Source: Aporrectodea caliginosa (lineage: Eukaryota; Annelida; Clitellata; Crassiclitellata; Lumbricidae). From it: a DNA stretch of 64,000 bases. The notes beneath the pieces were generated by a model, which was not told where the DNA came from, did no database searches, and was given only the letters and a program-made list of their open reading frames with translations. This document shows, piece after piece, positions 47,914 to 59,100 of the stretch. A program made the position numbers and the translations under genes. Location of the stretch: assembly GCA_020284085.1 (NCBI GenBank), contig JACEVL010000801.1, positions 280,001-344,000 on the forward strand, read 5' to 3'. The stretch's first letter is position 1, and each line of letters opens with the position of its first letter.

Positions 47914-48411
47914 TTATCGTGCGAGTTTTAAACCAGCCCCGTTGTTGAGATGTCTCACGAGATCTCGAATGGACACGGCATTCGAAGAAGACGAAGTTTT
48001 TCCTAGTCCGTAACCGGATAATATATTATTAATATTAGTTTCAGCATTAGACCCCACGTCGTTACCAGTTAACCTCGCTAAGATAGCCGCATTCTCTCGC
48101 GTAAGTGCTGGTGGTGGTACCTCTCGATTTTCGACTGCACGCGGTGACAGTACCGATGATGCTAACAGTTTAGCGGCGGCTTTATCTACCAATCTTTTAC
48201 CGGCTTCTACTGCGGTATTCTTTCCAACCTCTAGGGCCTTTTTTCCTATTTCTTTCGCGGCATCTTTACCTACGCTTAGAGCGGTTGAGGCGACTCGGTT
48301 AGCAACTCCTGATGTGAAGAGCCTCTTGAAAACTCCGGTAATAGTATCGAATATTCCAGCTCCTCCTATAACGTGTTGTTTCTTATATCTTCTTTTAATA
48401 ACGACTAGCAT
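47914..48411 (-). CDS. Virion-associated protein with amphipathic Ala/Lys helices
   Basis: Intact frame of 165 codons; ATTATAAAATG marks the start. A basic N-terminus (VIKRRYKKQHVIGGAGIF) precedes a glycine-rich site and amphipathic helices built on KEIGKKALEVGKNTAVEAGK. This layout resembles small core or membrane-active proteins of adenovirus-like and adintovirus virions. It lies between the capsid gene and the 296-codon gene, 31 and 1 bp away. No enzyme motif. The role is an inference from position and composition. Confidence 0.6.
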   Translation of the reverse strand: MLVVIKRRYKKQHVIGGAGIFDTITGVFKRLFTSGVANRVASTALSVGKDAAKEIGKKALEVGKNTAVEAGKRLVDKAAAKLLASSVLSPRAVENREVPPPALTRENAAILARLTGNDVGSNAETNINNILSGYGLGKTSSSSNAVSIRDLVRHLNNGAGLKLAR

Positions 48412-48412
48412 T

Positions 48413-49303
48413 TTATAATTGTAACATTAAGTTTTTATACTGCTCGTTATTCATCATTCCTTGTCTTACCAGTTCATCGCATATACTTACTATTTCGTTT
48501 CTGACACCCGTATTACCCGCCCGGAAACTAGCGATTCGTAAAGACAACATTTCCACTAACGCATTCGGGTCTTGGGGGATAACTACGATTCCATTACCTA
48601 TCCTCCCCACCATCCGTATCGGTTTAATAATGTTTTTATACTTGAGGCCTCTATTCGATCTCGGTTTATTTGGATTATTCGATTCCCACAAAGCATTCGT
48701 TGCGTGTAGAATCTCAGCGTAATTGCGGAGGTCGTTGCCGTTGTATTCCTTCGGTGCCTTCATCGTTACTAATTCCCAGAGACCCCGAGTTCCGGCGTAA
48801 GTCTTATCCCCGACCGTTATATCATCGCCTTGGATAGTAATAGGTGTGTCCCCGATATAAGGTACTGCTTTTTCATAATGTATACCGAACGTCGTATCCG
48901 TTACCTTTTTATTAGAAGCGTAGTTTGACAAGGACTCTGTGGCTAACTTTCCATATTCTAAAGTTCTAATGGATTCAATTGGATCATCGTAAGCCTCTAT
49001 CGAAGGAAGCTGCGGAAACTGTATGGCTTTTAACGACGATGATATAGACGCGGGAAGCGCTTGTAGAGCGTTAGAAGTGGCTGCTGTGTTTTCATTAAGA
49101 GTAGATAGCAAAGCGTTTTGTTCTTTAGATATCGTCGATTGTGAGTTGACGATTGGTTTATATATCTTCGTTAATTCTTGCTGCATCCCTATATCGCCTA
49201 ATTTCTCATTTAGAAAGTTCTGTTGAATATTCTTCTTCGTCTTGAGAAAATCTGCGACGAATAAATCTCTTTTCGCCGGATCGGTAATCTTTAGAAATGA
49301 CAT
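48413..49303 (-). CDS. Polinton-type virion protein of unknown function
   Basis: Intact frame of 296 codons. Starts MSFLKITDPAKRDLFVADFL, a recurring start in Polinton-encoded proteins of invertebrates. The first 110 residues are predicted helical or coiled-coil with Gln and Asn. The second half carries TYAGTRGLWELVTMKAP and YAEILHATNALWES, also typical of that family. No catalytic motif. Adjacent to virion genes on both sides. I recognise the family pattern but know of no assigned function. Confidence 0.68.
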   Translation of the reverse strand: MSFLKITDPAKRDLFVADFLKTKKNIQQNFLNEKLGDIGMQQELTKIYKPIVNSQSTISKEQNALLSTLNENTAATSNALQALPASISSSLKAIQFPQLPSIEAYDDPIESIRTLEYGKLATESLSNYASNKKVTDTTFGIHYEKAVPYIGDTPITIQGDDITVGDKTYAGTRGLWELVTMKAPKEYNGNDLRNYAEILHATNALWESNNPNKPRSNRGLKYKNIIKPIRMVGRIGNGIVVIPQDPNALVEMLSLRIASFRAGNTGVRNEIVSICDELVRQGMMNNEQYKNLMLQL

Positions 49304-49330
49304 TACGTTTTAAAATAATAGTATAATGTT

Positions 49331-49405
49331 TTTAAAACGTAATTGATTTTACGTTTTTACGTTTTTTTTACGTTTTTACGTTTTTACGTTTTTACGTTTT
49401 TACGT
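49331..49405. repeat. TTTTTACG short tandem repeat in the viral block
   Basis: Seven or so copies of ACGTTTTT lie between two viral genes and run up to the stop codon of the 198-codon gene at 49400. Confidence 0.85.
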
Positions 49406-49996
49406 TTTCACTGATTTCTCACCCACGTTCTTAATCGACTCGGTCATAGTTTCTCGAATTCCAGGTTCTTTGTCTATACTAACTTTTATCTCGCTTCTGA
49501 TCTCTTCTTTCATTTCATTGAATTTCGTGAGTTCGTTTAGAATAAGCGAATATTCATCGTCTGAAATATAATCGTCTTCTAAGGCTTTCGAAACGTAGTC
49601 GCTTATCGTGCTAAGTTTTGCCTCGGCTAGCGTTTTGATCCGTCTATGCTTCTCCGCTTTTAGCGAGAGCTTTCTGTTGACAACACGCCCGACCGCGCTG
49701 AACACACCAGCTCCAACACCCACTGCTTGTAGAGCTACAGCTACCGGTGCCGCGACTATCGTTGACATAATCGCAATTGCTGAAGTTGTTGAACCTATCG
49801 CGATAAGAGTAGATATACCATCTACTACGTTAATAATCCTAACGCCTTTACGATACTTCGTGTTTAGGACCGCTCTTTTATCACGTTCTGTTTCTATATC
49901 TTTTTGAATTTCAACGATCTTCGCGAGTCGGTAAGCGTGAGCTTTTCCTTCAACAGCATCCGTTTTCATTACGATTGTTGTATTTCCTGGTGGCAT
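49400..49996 (-). CDS. Polinton-type membrane-associated virion protein
   Basis: I start at the ATG at 49996 (MPPGNTTIVMKTDA), 14 codons inside the longest frame, because it follows an A-rich AAAAAAAGAAAG leader like its neighbours. This gives 198 codons. A charged helical N-terminus precedes a long hydrophobic segment (GISTLIAIGSTTSAIAIM through VALQAVGVGAGVFSAVG), then a helical charged C-terminus with EDDYISDDEYSLILNEL. The organisation recurs in cnidarian and mollusc Polintons. The function is unknown; membrane association is inferred. Confidence 0.62.
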   Translation of the reverse strand: MPPGNTTIVMKTDAVEGKAHAYRLAKIVEIQKDIETERDKRAVLNTKYRKGVRIINVVDGISTLIAIGSTTSAIAIMSTIVAAPVAVALQAVGVGAGVFSAVGRVVNRKLSLKAEKHRRIKTLAEAKLSTISDYVSKALEDDYISDDEYSLILNELTKFNEMKEEIRSEIKVSIDKEPGIRETMTESIKNVGEKSVKT

Positions 49997-50006
49997 CTTT
50001 CTTTTT

Positions 50007-50445
50007 TTAATTAAACAATTTAATTTTAAAATCATCACTCCTACTGCGAGAGGTATGAGCTACTAAGCATAACGAATCTCCTTCGTTTATGACAACTTCC
50101 GAATCGGAATCGTTTAAAATCGTAATGACGATGTCTTCGGTATTTTTAGAAACAACATCGTCTTGTAACCCGCAAGCGCTTCTGTATTTCCTGTTTGAGC
50201 TGCACTTTACACCATCCTCTTATCATTCGAACGCCGAGTCCGAGCTTAATCGTTTCAGTTTCTTTAGGTTTAATCGTTATCGTTCGTTGAGTAAAAATCT
50301 CATATACTTGGCAGCCTGGGTGCTTTACGGGTTTGTGAGCCACTTCATTCTTAGGTAACCACTCTACCGGGTTTATCGGAAAGTTTTTCGAACGAACGGG
50401 TTTCGTACCAAACTTGTGCATCGGTCTTATCCAGTTTCGAGACAT
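50007..50445 (-). pseudogene. Small beta-rich (dUTPase-like fold) viral protein, frameshifted
   Basis: The ATG at 50445 follows TATTTATAAA. The first frame ends at 50146 after IKPKETETIKLGLGVRMIRG, which fits the start of a dUTPase-like beta fold. Beyond about 50170 a different frame carries the matching end, with INEGDSLCLV, down to a stop at 50007. One small indel near 50170 explains both. A true dUTPase active-site set is not visible, so the fold may be structural. It sits between the pX-like and membrane-protein genes. Confidence 0.55.
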
Positions 50446-50473
50446 TTTATAAATAGGATATAAAAGTTTTAAA

Positions 50474-51064
50474 TTATAGCAGCCACCCGAGAATCGGAAT
50501 GTTTGAAAATGGAGAATTAGGACCGAGTATAAGCCCTTTACCAGTTTTCATAAACAACCCTTTACCAGTTTTCATATAGAGACCATCTCCCTGTCCATCT
50601 AATCCAGATCCCCTCCACGGTTTTAGGTAAAGACCTTCTCCTTGTTGAACTATCTTGGCGTTTCTGTCTCCTCTTCTGATGTATATCACGCCTCCGGATC
50701 CGCTAATTTTATCGATGACTTTCGAAGCGGCTGCAGAGCCTACACCGGCTAAAGCTCCAGTCGCGAGACCTGGTAGTACTTTGGAAAGAAGAAATTTACC
50801 AGCCGTTGCTAGAAACGGTAGTATAGCGCCGATGAATCCGCCTTCGACTTTAGCATTATGAACTAACTGCGTTTTACTCATTTTGATAGTCGTGCCCTTC
50901 CTATTCTCAAGCGCTTTAATCATCTTTTTAATTTGCGCTTGAGTTAGAGCTAATACGTATTCTCCCGACAGATCATCGTGAGATAGTTTAATACTCACGC
51001 CATCACACCCCGCTTCGAGCGCTCTTTTAATTTTATCTTTCTGTCCTTCTGAAATATTATATAT
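50474..51064 (-). CDS. pX-like membrane-active virion protein, start codon lost
   Basis: Open from 51064 to the stop at 50474. No ATG is present in frame at the 5' end; the likely start position reads ATA (51062-51064) in a TATATATAA context, so the start may have mutated. Landmarks: LALTQAQIKKMIKAL, MSKTQL, then VEGGFIGAILPFLATAGKFL and KVLPGLATGALAG (hydrophobic, Gly/Ala-rich). The C-terminal repeats are built on GEGLYLKPWRG, GDGLYMKTGKG and KGLFMKTGKGL. This GG-hydrophobic plus Gly-Leu repeat layout is that of adintovirus proteins compared with adenovirus pX. Confidence 0.65.
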   Translation of the reverse strand: MYNISEGQKDKIKRALEAGCDGVSIKLSHDDLSGEYVLALTQAQIKKMIKALENRKGTTIKMSKTQLVHNAKVEGGFIGAILPFLATAGKFLLSKVLPGLATGALAGVGSAAASKVIDKISGSGGVIYIRRGDRNAKIVQQGEGLYLKPWRGSGLDGQGDGLYMKTGKGLFMKTGKGLILGPNSPFSNIPILGWLL

Positions 51065-51089
51065 AACTAAGATAAACTTTTAATAGTAC

Positions 51090-51362
51090 TCACACTTCTC
51101 TGATGTGAAATCTAATCGACAATTCCTCTCCTCTGAGGTTAACCAGCTTTCCATTTTGGTCGGTAAGGCCAAAGCTGGTCTTATTTTGTGGATGTCCATT
51201 TATGGATGAACTCACTGGCATTAGGTTCTTCATGCTTTTAAACAATAAAGGAAAAATTTCATGTAGGACTTTATACTTTAGTTGCAAGTGTTGTCTTTCC
51301 ACAGATATGTTTGTGACACCCGAATGGTCGTGTATCCAGTGCAATGTGTACAGCTGCAACAT
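51090..51362 (-). pseudogene. Possible remnant of another Polinton protein C-terminus
   Basis: The last 40 codons of this frame (SFGLTDQNGKLVNLRGEEL, then a short beta-like end HIREV) resemble the C-terminal strand of small capsid-type proteins encoded by Polintons. The upstream part is not recognisable. If correct, the element extends at least to about 51.2 kb. No terminal repeat, integrase or ATPase was found beyond it. Confidence 0.35.
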
Positions 51363-51984
51363 TTTCTAGCCAGGGATAAAAAATTTAGTTCCTGCAAGTC
51401 TAAAAAGCTTAACATCTCTTGCACAGGGAAGTTCTTGTGTTGGAGATCTGCTTGGTTTACGAACACACTGAAATTCCACAGATCTTGGCTAGGCAAAGCT
51501 CTAGTCTGATCTTGACATATGGTCACACATGACGCTGCAGCTGCTCACCATGTGCTATGGAGTTCGTAGGTTTGATAAAAAAGTACTCGCATTGCAAACA
51601 GGTGAGTAGTGTAAGCTGAAATCTGAGGTCAAGAACTCCCTATAATGACAATGCTTTTCACAATGCTGAATTTGATAGGGAATAAAAGCTCTTAAAACAT
51701 TGGCTTTGTCTGCATTCTTTAATATTTCAAGTTTTGCAAGGAACACTTGTGTACAAACATCTCATTTATTAGTTCTGATTAGCAATTTACAGTCGATTCC
51801 GTGCATGATGATTCTGTGCAAGCCAGTGTTGGCACTTGGCACACACTTCCCTATCGTTGAGCGCTATCACTTCGTTAAAACCGGCAATACATTAATGACC
51901 CTGTGTACACTGCCATTGAATGAAATGAGTGCATCTTTACATTCAACTATGGTACTGTATGTGGTAACTAACTGCTGCCACGAC
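51363..51984. other. No gene recognised between the viral element and hAT insertions
   Basis: Short open frames on both strands carry no known motif. The right end of the viral element is probably in or just before this stretch. Confidence 0.4.
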
Positions 51985-52848
51985 TAGGGCTGCCAACCAT
52001 CCTGCATCAATCCCAAATTGTCGTGGAACTGTAAATATCCACTTCCCCAAATGTTCTTGTTTTTGCACACTGAACAGCTGGCAGTAAATAAGTTAATACA
52101 GAGTGGCCCAGGGCTTATTCTAACGTGCAGCCAGACACAAAGTGTGCAGCTTGGGAAAGAAATTTGTGCAGTTAAAAATCAGATTTTGTGCAGTTATTTT
52201 TTGTAGACCTAATTGTATAAACCAACAGTCCTCAGACCCAGTGACAATTTGTGTGAAAGAAATGAGGCACGAACAGTTACTTAAATGAAATGATGAGGTT
52301 TCTGGACAATTTTTCTTCCGGGAAAAAAGACGGGAAATCCAAAAAAGTCATGAGAAAATTTTTTTTTTACTACCCCGTCAGAAAATTCTTGGGAAACTAT
52401 CGTTACTACTCCCTCGAGAATTGCCTGGTTGTCAACTTTTCAAATATGTGGGATTGTGGGACAGCAAAGCAAGGGGAGTAGATTTGAAACACTGGTTGCA
52501 CACGAACCCCTAGTTACGCCACTGCCCAGACCTCCCAATTCGGCCCTCATGTGCAGTTAATAAAATTCCTTAGAATAAGCCCTGGAGTGGCCATAGGATC
52601 TCTAGAGGAGTCAGGTTAGTAAGCTATTCTCTATTTAATACACGTCTTGCTCTAATTTTATATACACTGTATACTAGTTATATTCCGAGGATCTGACTAA
52701 TTTTAAGCAGCTATTTTTATTAGGCGGATGCAACATTCGTTATATACAGTGATGCAGACACTGGACAGGGTATAAAATTAAATTGGTAATGGCATACCAA
52801 GTGTATGTGGGTGTTCCAGATTGGCAAAATCAAAAGTTGGCAGCCCTA
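51985..52848. mobile_element. hAT-like element, 864 bp, host to a nested MITE
   Basis: TAGGGCTGCCAACC at the left and GGTTGGCAGCCCTA-type inverted sequence (AAGTTGGCAGCCCTA) at the right. Ends closely resemble those of the element at 1411-2148. Flanks do not match as an 8-bp duplication, so it is older or rearranged. The element at 52109-52584 lies inside it. Confidence 0.6.
52109..52584. mobile_element. hAT-type MITE, 476 bp, nested
   Basis: Starts CAGGGCTTATTCTAACG and ends CTTAGAATAAGCCCTG. Flanked by a perfect 8-bp duplication GAGTGGCC (52101-52108 and 52585-52592). GTGCAGTTAA...TTAACTGCAC subterminal sequence near both ends extends the inverted repeat. Confidence 0.87.
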
Positions 52849-53190
52849 CTAGGAACCTCGTTAATAATTAATGGTAACACAGAATTGCATTTGTGCATCA
52901 CATATGTTGAAACCTAGTGCATTTGAGATACTGACCTAAAAGTAATATCCATCATGAACAACAAAGACAACAAACCATTTAACTATACATGTAACAGGAT
53001 TGTCATCATTTTCACCAGCCTATAGTTCATTACCACTTTCCGAGCACTACATTTTGCATTATGACTTTCCTAGCTTCGTTGTGCTGTTGAAGGCTTTGTA
53101 GATATTGCCTGATAGAGAAGCATCAGTAAACCCCCAAAATGACTGCTGTATATTTATCTGACTGGACATCTACACTTTGACAAGATGTTT

Positions 53191-56100
53191 TCATTCTCTG
53201 TACAATTCTAATCGTCTTACGAAGGTAAACAGCATTTCTTCAGAATGGTATTCTTCTGTTAGGCCAATCATAGCAATGCTTGCCTCGCTGTAGCAGTGAA
53301 TGACTCTGGCATTCTCAAAACCACGAATAGCATTCTTCAGCGTGTCGAGTGCAACACTTTCCGCTGGAAAGAACCACAAAAAGAACATTGCAATTTTTAA
53401 TAAGTTGTTACATTTGGCAAAAGCCATCAGAATAATCATAATCAAACTCCATATTTCTAAAGTCCTACATGTATTCTAAAACCTAAGCACAGGACACCAG
53501 GTCATTCACAAGTGCTGTGCCATGTTATTGGGTTATCCAGATGTTGAGGATAGATCCAAGTTTGAATTCCAGAGACATTAGTTTAAAGTTGAAAATACAA
53601 TGTTATTCAGTAATTGTTTATCACATAACAAAATACAGTATGCGTATTAAGTTTCTTGTCGTGAAGTAAACAAATGTCATAAATGTCAACTGGAAAATTA
53701 GATGTTTATATATGCTGAGCCTTTGACAAACGGCATTAAATTTGGAGTTGATACTACAATGAATTTCCTACCATAAATGGCGATTCCTGTTACCACTCGC
53801 TCCTTCAAAATTTTGTGCAGTGATTTGCAGAAATCATTTTCTAAACAAGCAAATAAATAAAACCAAATATATGTTTCCAAATGATGTCAACAGAATTGCC
53901 CTCTAAGACATGTTAAGCCCATGACAAAATCCTCTGAAAATTTTATCAATGGCTTTCCAACCACACCCAATTGTGGCTGGAATGCTGTACATATTTCCCA
54001 GTCTAGCAAAAGCAAACATTCTTCATCATCTGGATTATGGCAGAATATTGCTTTACCTGTGGGTCTTGCCAATGCACTGTTGGTACCCATCAACTTTATT
54101 CCCATTACACATTATTTCTGAGCTAATTATTAATCTTAGTGGACTGATCTTTGGGATATTGACCTGTCTGTCTATAGCTTGGTTTGGTGCACCATCAGTT
54201 GATGTCGTGTACCTTAATTAAGACATCTGTGCAGTAGAAGTTAGAATTAATGATTAATCTAATCAAATGCCTTCTGTATCACCACTGTTTTCATAATGCC
54301 CAAGGCATCAGTCGTTGATTGCTTGCTACACAGTGATGTTGCATTAAAAAATCAGTCATAACCTGTGGAAGAAGCCAGGTTGAACAATTCTGATAGGTGA
54401 GTAAGCAAGTTAGAAGAGAGAAGTTTAAAGTTTCGACATGAATGAAAAAATCAGACAATAATTATGTTTGATTCAACTCTACTTGTACGGTCAAGCAGCG
54501 ATGGGATTGGCTTGAAGGATCTTTCAGGTGAAGTGAAAAAATGGCAATCACAATCCAACAAGAAGAGCTATGAGTTGCATGACTTGTCACTTTCAGATTA
54601 TGCACCACAAATTCCAGAAGTGAAACAAATGCAATCATTTCAGTTGCTAAAGTAGAACTTACCAGGAATATCATTCTTGAGAAGCAGCAAGAGATGACAA
54701 GAAGCAACGTAATACGTCTCGAGTATTGGTGAAAGAACCCTCTTGAAAAACCAGAACTTCTGCAGCATGTCTGGTTCACAGTTGACCTGTGAATTATAAA
54801 CTGGTTTGTTACTCAATCTAATCAAATGCCCAACTTTCAGAGTCTATATACTAGGGTGGAGCTTATTTCTGAACTTTTGAAATTTGATATTCTTACCCTC
54901 TCAGTTTGTTCCTATATATGAAATAAAAAATCAGGCAAAATATGAGCACAATTGAACAATATTTAGAGGTAGCTCAATAACAGTGAAGTTTCTCATACTC
55001 CAAAGCTGCGGCGGCCCTTACATTGACTGATGCCATAGCTTAATTATCATGATAAATTAGGAACCTAGTTTTATCTACTAGTAAATTTACACTTTCTCTA
55101 ATAATTATATTCACAATAATTTCACAGCATACAATCATCCATTCACTCAGAATTTCAGATTCCATTATTTAGCTGGCAATGCAAAATTTCAATGAATTCA
55201 TAATCCACTAATCCAGACATGTTCAGATTTGCCCAATGCCTACTGTTTGGACTGACTGCTTACTAAGCAACACTGTTGCAGCAGTATATATGTCTGTATG
55301 AGGCATTGTTCTCAGTTATTAATACATAATGCATTAATGCAACAATTGCAACTCTTTAAATTTACTGTCTTGATTTTCCAATTTCCAAATATAGATTTAT
55401 GTAATTTTGCTAATAGACTAATATCCAATATCCATCGGTCAGCGAAATTACTATTATTTTCAATGTTTTAAGTGTAAATAGTAATTAGTAAATAGATAAA
55501 TAGACAGATATTTAAATGGGAATTTGTAATACAATAATTTTTTTAAATAACTAACATTCCTCTTGTTGTTCACTGGGATGGCAAACTAATCCCTGATCTA
55601 ACTGGAAAAGAGAAGGTTGATCGCCTGCCAGTATTGGTTTCAGGGAAAGGGGTTTCTCAGCTACTCACAGTTGCCAAGCTTCCATCCGGAACAGGTGAGG
55701 CTCAGGGTGCTGCTGTCTTTGGAGCTATTGAAGACTGGGGTGGGGCATTGCAGGCAGCATCCGAGCTATGTGTTTTGACACTACCAGCTCAAACACTGGT
55801 CGGGTTGCTGGTGCCTGCGTCCTTCTAGAGCAGAAGCTTGAGAAGAAGCTCTTGTCACTGGCTTGCAGGCATCACATAATGGAACTGATAATCGGTGCAG
55901 TGTTCAAAGTGTGCATGGGAGCCACATCTTCTCTGGAGGTCTCACTCTTCAAACGCTTCTAGGAATACTTGGGATTTATAGACACAGACAAGTTTGAACC
56001 AGGGGTTGCAGCCGATGACGTGGCAAGTCTAGTGGAAGGCGTAAAGCAAGGCACCATCGATTACGCCCACAAGCATCTTGAAGGACAAGAACTTAGAAGA

Positions 56101-59100
56101 TTTCGTCACAGCAAAGTCAATGACACTGATCCAAATGATGGAATTTCCAAATGGATTTCTCGCGGTTGATCCGGACTTGTGGGAGGACAGAGACGACTAC
56201 AAGCAAGCTGCAGAAACAGTCGAGTCTCTGAAAGTTGTCAACGACCACGCTGAACGTGGAGTGGCACTCATTCAGGAGTACAGTGGATTAATAACCCTTG
56301 ATGAAACGCAGCTTCAATTCCTGCTGCAAGTTGTCGAGGACCATCGCAGAATGTCCTCTGATAGCAGGAAACAGACTCTGTCCGGTCTGCCATTAACACA
56401 ATAAATTCAGATTTTTTATGAACATTGTAAGACTGATTGTAAGACTGATTCTGTCAGAAAATGAATAAAGAATTCACTAGTATTAACTATTAAATGTGTT
56501 TAGTGATCACTGATCAAAAATAAATACTCTGTTGTTTAAAATAAATTCAGATATATTCGCAATTCATTGAGTTTTCGTAATTTTCATAATTTTTGAGGCA
56601 CTTGAGCTACCCCTAAACATAAGCATTTATTGCTCAACATTTTTATACAGTGTTTCTATATCATAAGGAACAGATTTGGGGGGTAAGACTTTCAAAAATG
56701 AAATTTCTAATTTTTTCTATTTAATAAGCTCCACCCTACTATATACTTTAGTGAATACATGTTAAAACAGAGTGTAACTGGAAAGCTGTGCAAGAAAAAC
56801 CTAAAGTTAATGCTACTTGGAATTTCTAAAGGCTCACTCAAATATGTTAATGAATGTTGTGCTAATGTTAACTCGATCATCGGGTGTTCTGTTGGTAGCT
56901 GTTCCCAGGTTATCACATTACATTTTGAGTCTTGTAATTGTTTTAAGATGTTCATTACTTAGATGAAAGCAATAAAGTGCGTGACAATATATATTCAGTT
57001 CGGTTCAATATATGCAACATATTCCTCAGTTTCAAGCTTGGCATGTGGTACAACAGTTGCTTAAAATAAAAGTGCATAATATTATGAACCTTGCACATCT
57101 GGTTATTTGTAAGCCACTCTTCTTCTGAATCAGAGTCCTGTTCGTCCAGGTAGTTCTGTCTGGCAAAGCGCTTTGCCCAAATCAGTTCTTTGACTTCAAG
57201 GTTACTATCTTTTACAACTGCCTGTAACAGAAAATAACAGCATATCCTATTCTGAATTTCTGATGCATGGAACAATTGGCCAGCCACTATATCTCCATTA
57301 CAGAAGTTGATGTATAAACCTGGACTAAGTCAGTTTTACACAACAATTATTAATTTTTTACATTTATATCGCATTAATTTAAATATTAATCAGCAGTGCT
57401 AACAAAGTGTATGTACAAGACTTCCTACACGTCCATACTATAAGCATCTTGTGTTAGTGCACTACAACCAGGATAAACTACACTTTCTGCATACCCAATG
57501 CAAGAATGGCACGAATCGAGAATTGGAAAATTGAATGCTTCACTTTTAAGGCCTGAAATGCCAGTCTTCCATCATATCTTCATACATTACTAATGCCTTA
57601 GCACTGTCCTAGATAGTTATGTGCTGATGATGGCTTAGGAACAAGCCATGAGAATTCAGGAGCATTGTGGGACAATCACATGCAGTCATTTGTAAACATT
57701 CTGCACCTGAGATTCAAAGTACTGACTTCATGTGTAACAAGTGCTTTAAATGAACAAATAAAATTTCCTGAAATTCTTAAATGGTATGAAGAGATCGACA
57801 GTACCTCATCAGTAATCAGTATTGAATAGTTTCTTAATCTGTCGAAACCAGATTTCAGCACCCTGTCCAAAGTCTGACATGGCTGGAAAAAATTACATGC
57901 AGTCATTGCGTTATCTTCATTATCAACAAAAGTGTATAGTAAAGCATTCTGCATTGTAGCAAACAGATGAATAACTAAGCCAACAAATTAACTAATTTAT
58001 TATAGATGCTAGAGTATGTGCAAGGCACTGGTTTTCAAAGGCTTCATAGCAAGTCTGGAAAATCAGTTGAAGATAGTCTGGCACCATGTTTTCTTATATA
58101 GTCCCAAATTATGTGTGCTGTACAGGCTTTTACAAGTAATTATATGCCCACAAACATATGAATATCGATCAGACATACAGTATCATGTACTTACTGGGCA
58201 GAACATGAACTCGTATTTGAGTATCGAGCAAAGTACAGCAGCTTCTTCCATCAGTTTGTGCTGGAAGAAGGTGACCTGAGTCTTTGTACTCAGGTTAGTC
58301 CAGTCTTCAAAGCCCACAATCGAGTAAATGGTATTGACTGCAGAAGAAAAAGCGTTACTTAATATCTTTCTAGCATTCAGCAAAATCTGGTTGATACAGT
58401 TTGCAAAGAACTATATTCGTGAACCGTACCTGTATTGTTTTCATACAACTTGTAATTTCACCTAACACCGAAACCTTCACCATACTGCACATCATTCCCA
58501 TACAGCCGTGCTCATTTTGCCCACAGTAGGCCTCCATTATGTCACCAGATACAGGGTCTGACGAGGATGATAACACTAGGGACATAAATCTCATAATTAA
58601 TTTTGCTTTACAAAGTGCAACAACATATATTTGACATGGCTCCTGTAGAAGTGTAACACAAATCCAGTGTTTGTGCCAATTTATAACAATTGATAAGTAA
58701 TTAAAGTCTAACTTGAAAAAAAATGTTGTGGAGTCGATTTTACAGGCTTACCAAGAACACTTTCTGTTGCAAACAGTGGGCTGATGACGTTAGCATAGTA
58801 TGAAAGCTCAAGAACTTCTGGCAAAGTTGTCACCGGGACCAGCTTAGTAGTGACGACCTCTTTGGCTCTGAAAAACAAAACAATAGTTTATAGACAGATT
58901 ATGTGAATGGCATGCCATTTTTACGATTCAAGCTACAATACCCAGTCCCTTTAGAATACCAGTCCGCTATTGGATATGCAACACATAAAATTTGATGCAA
59001 CTTAACATTCGTTTTAAGTAATTCACTCCTACAGCAACATTCTCATTTACATGTAACTTCATATTGAAACTGTGCATCCTATCTTTTGCAAGTAGCAGTT

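Noticed and set aside
50089..50358. Plus-strand frame of 89 codons in the viral block
   Set aside because: It is antisense to the frameshifted dUTPase-like gene and lacks motifs.
58430..58594. Extra GPAM exon on minus (72-codon frame)
   Set aside because: Joining exon 58752-58867 directly to 58195-58337 keeps phase and alignment with GPAM; this segment would break it.
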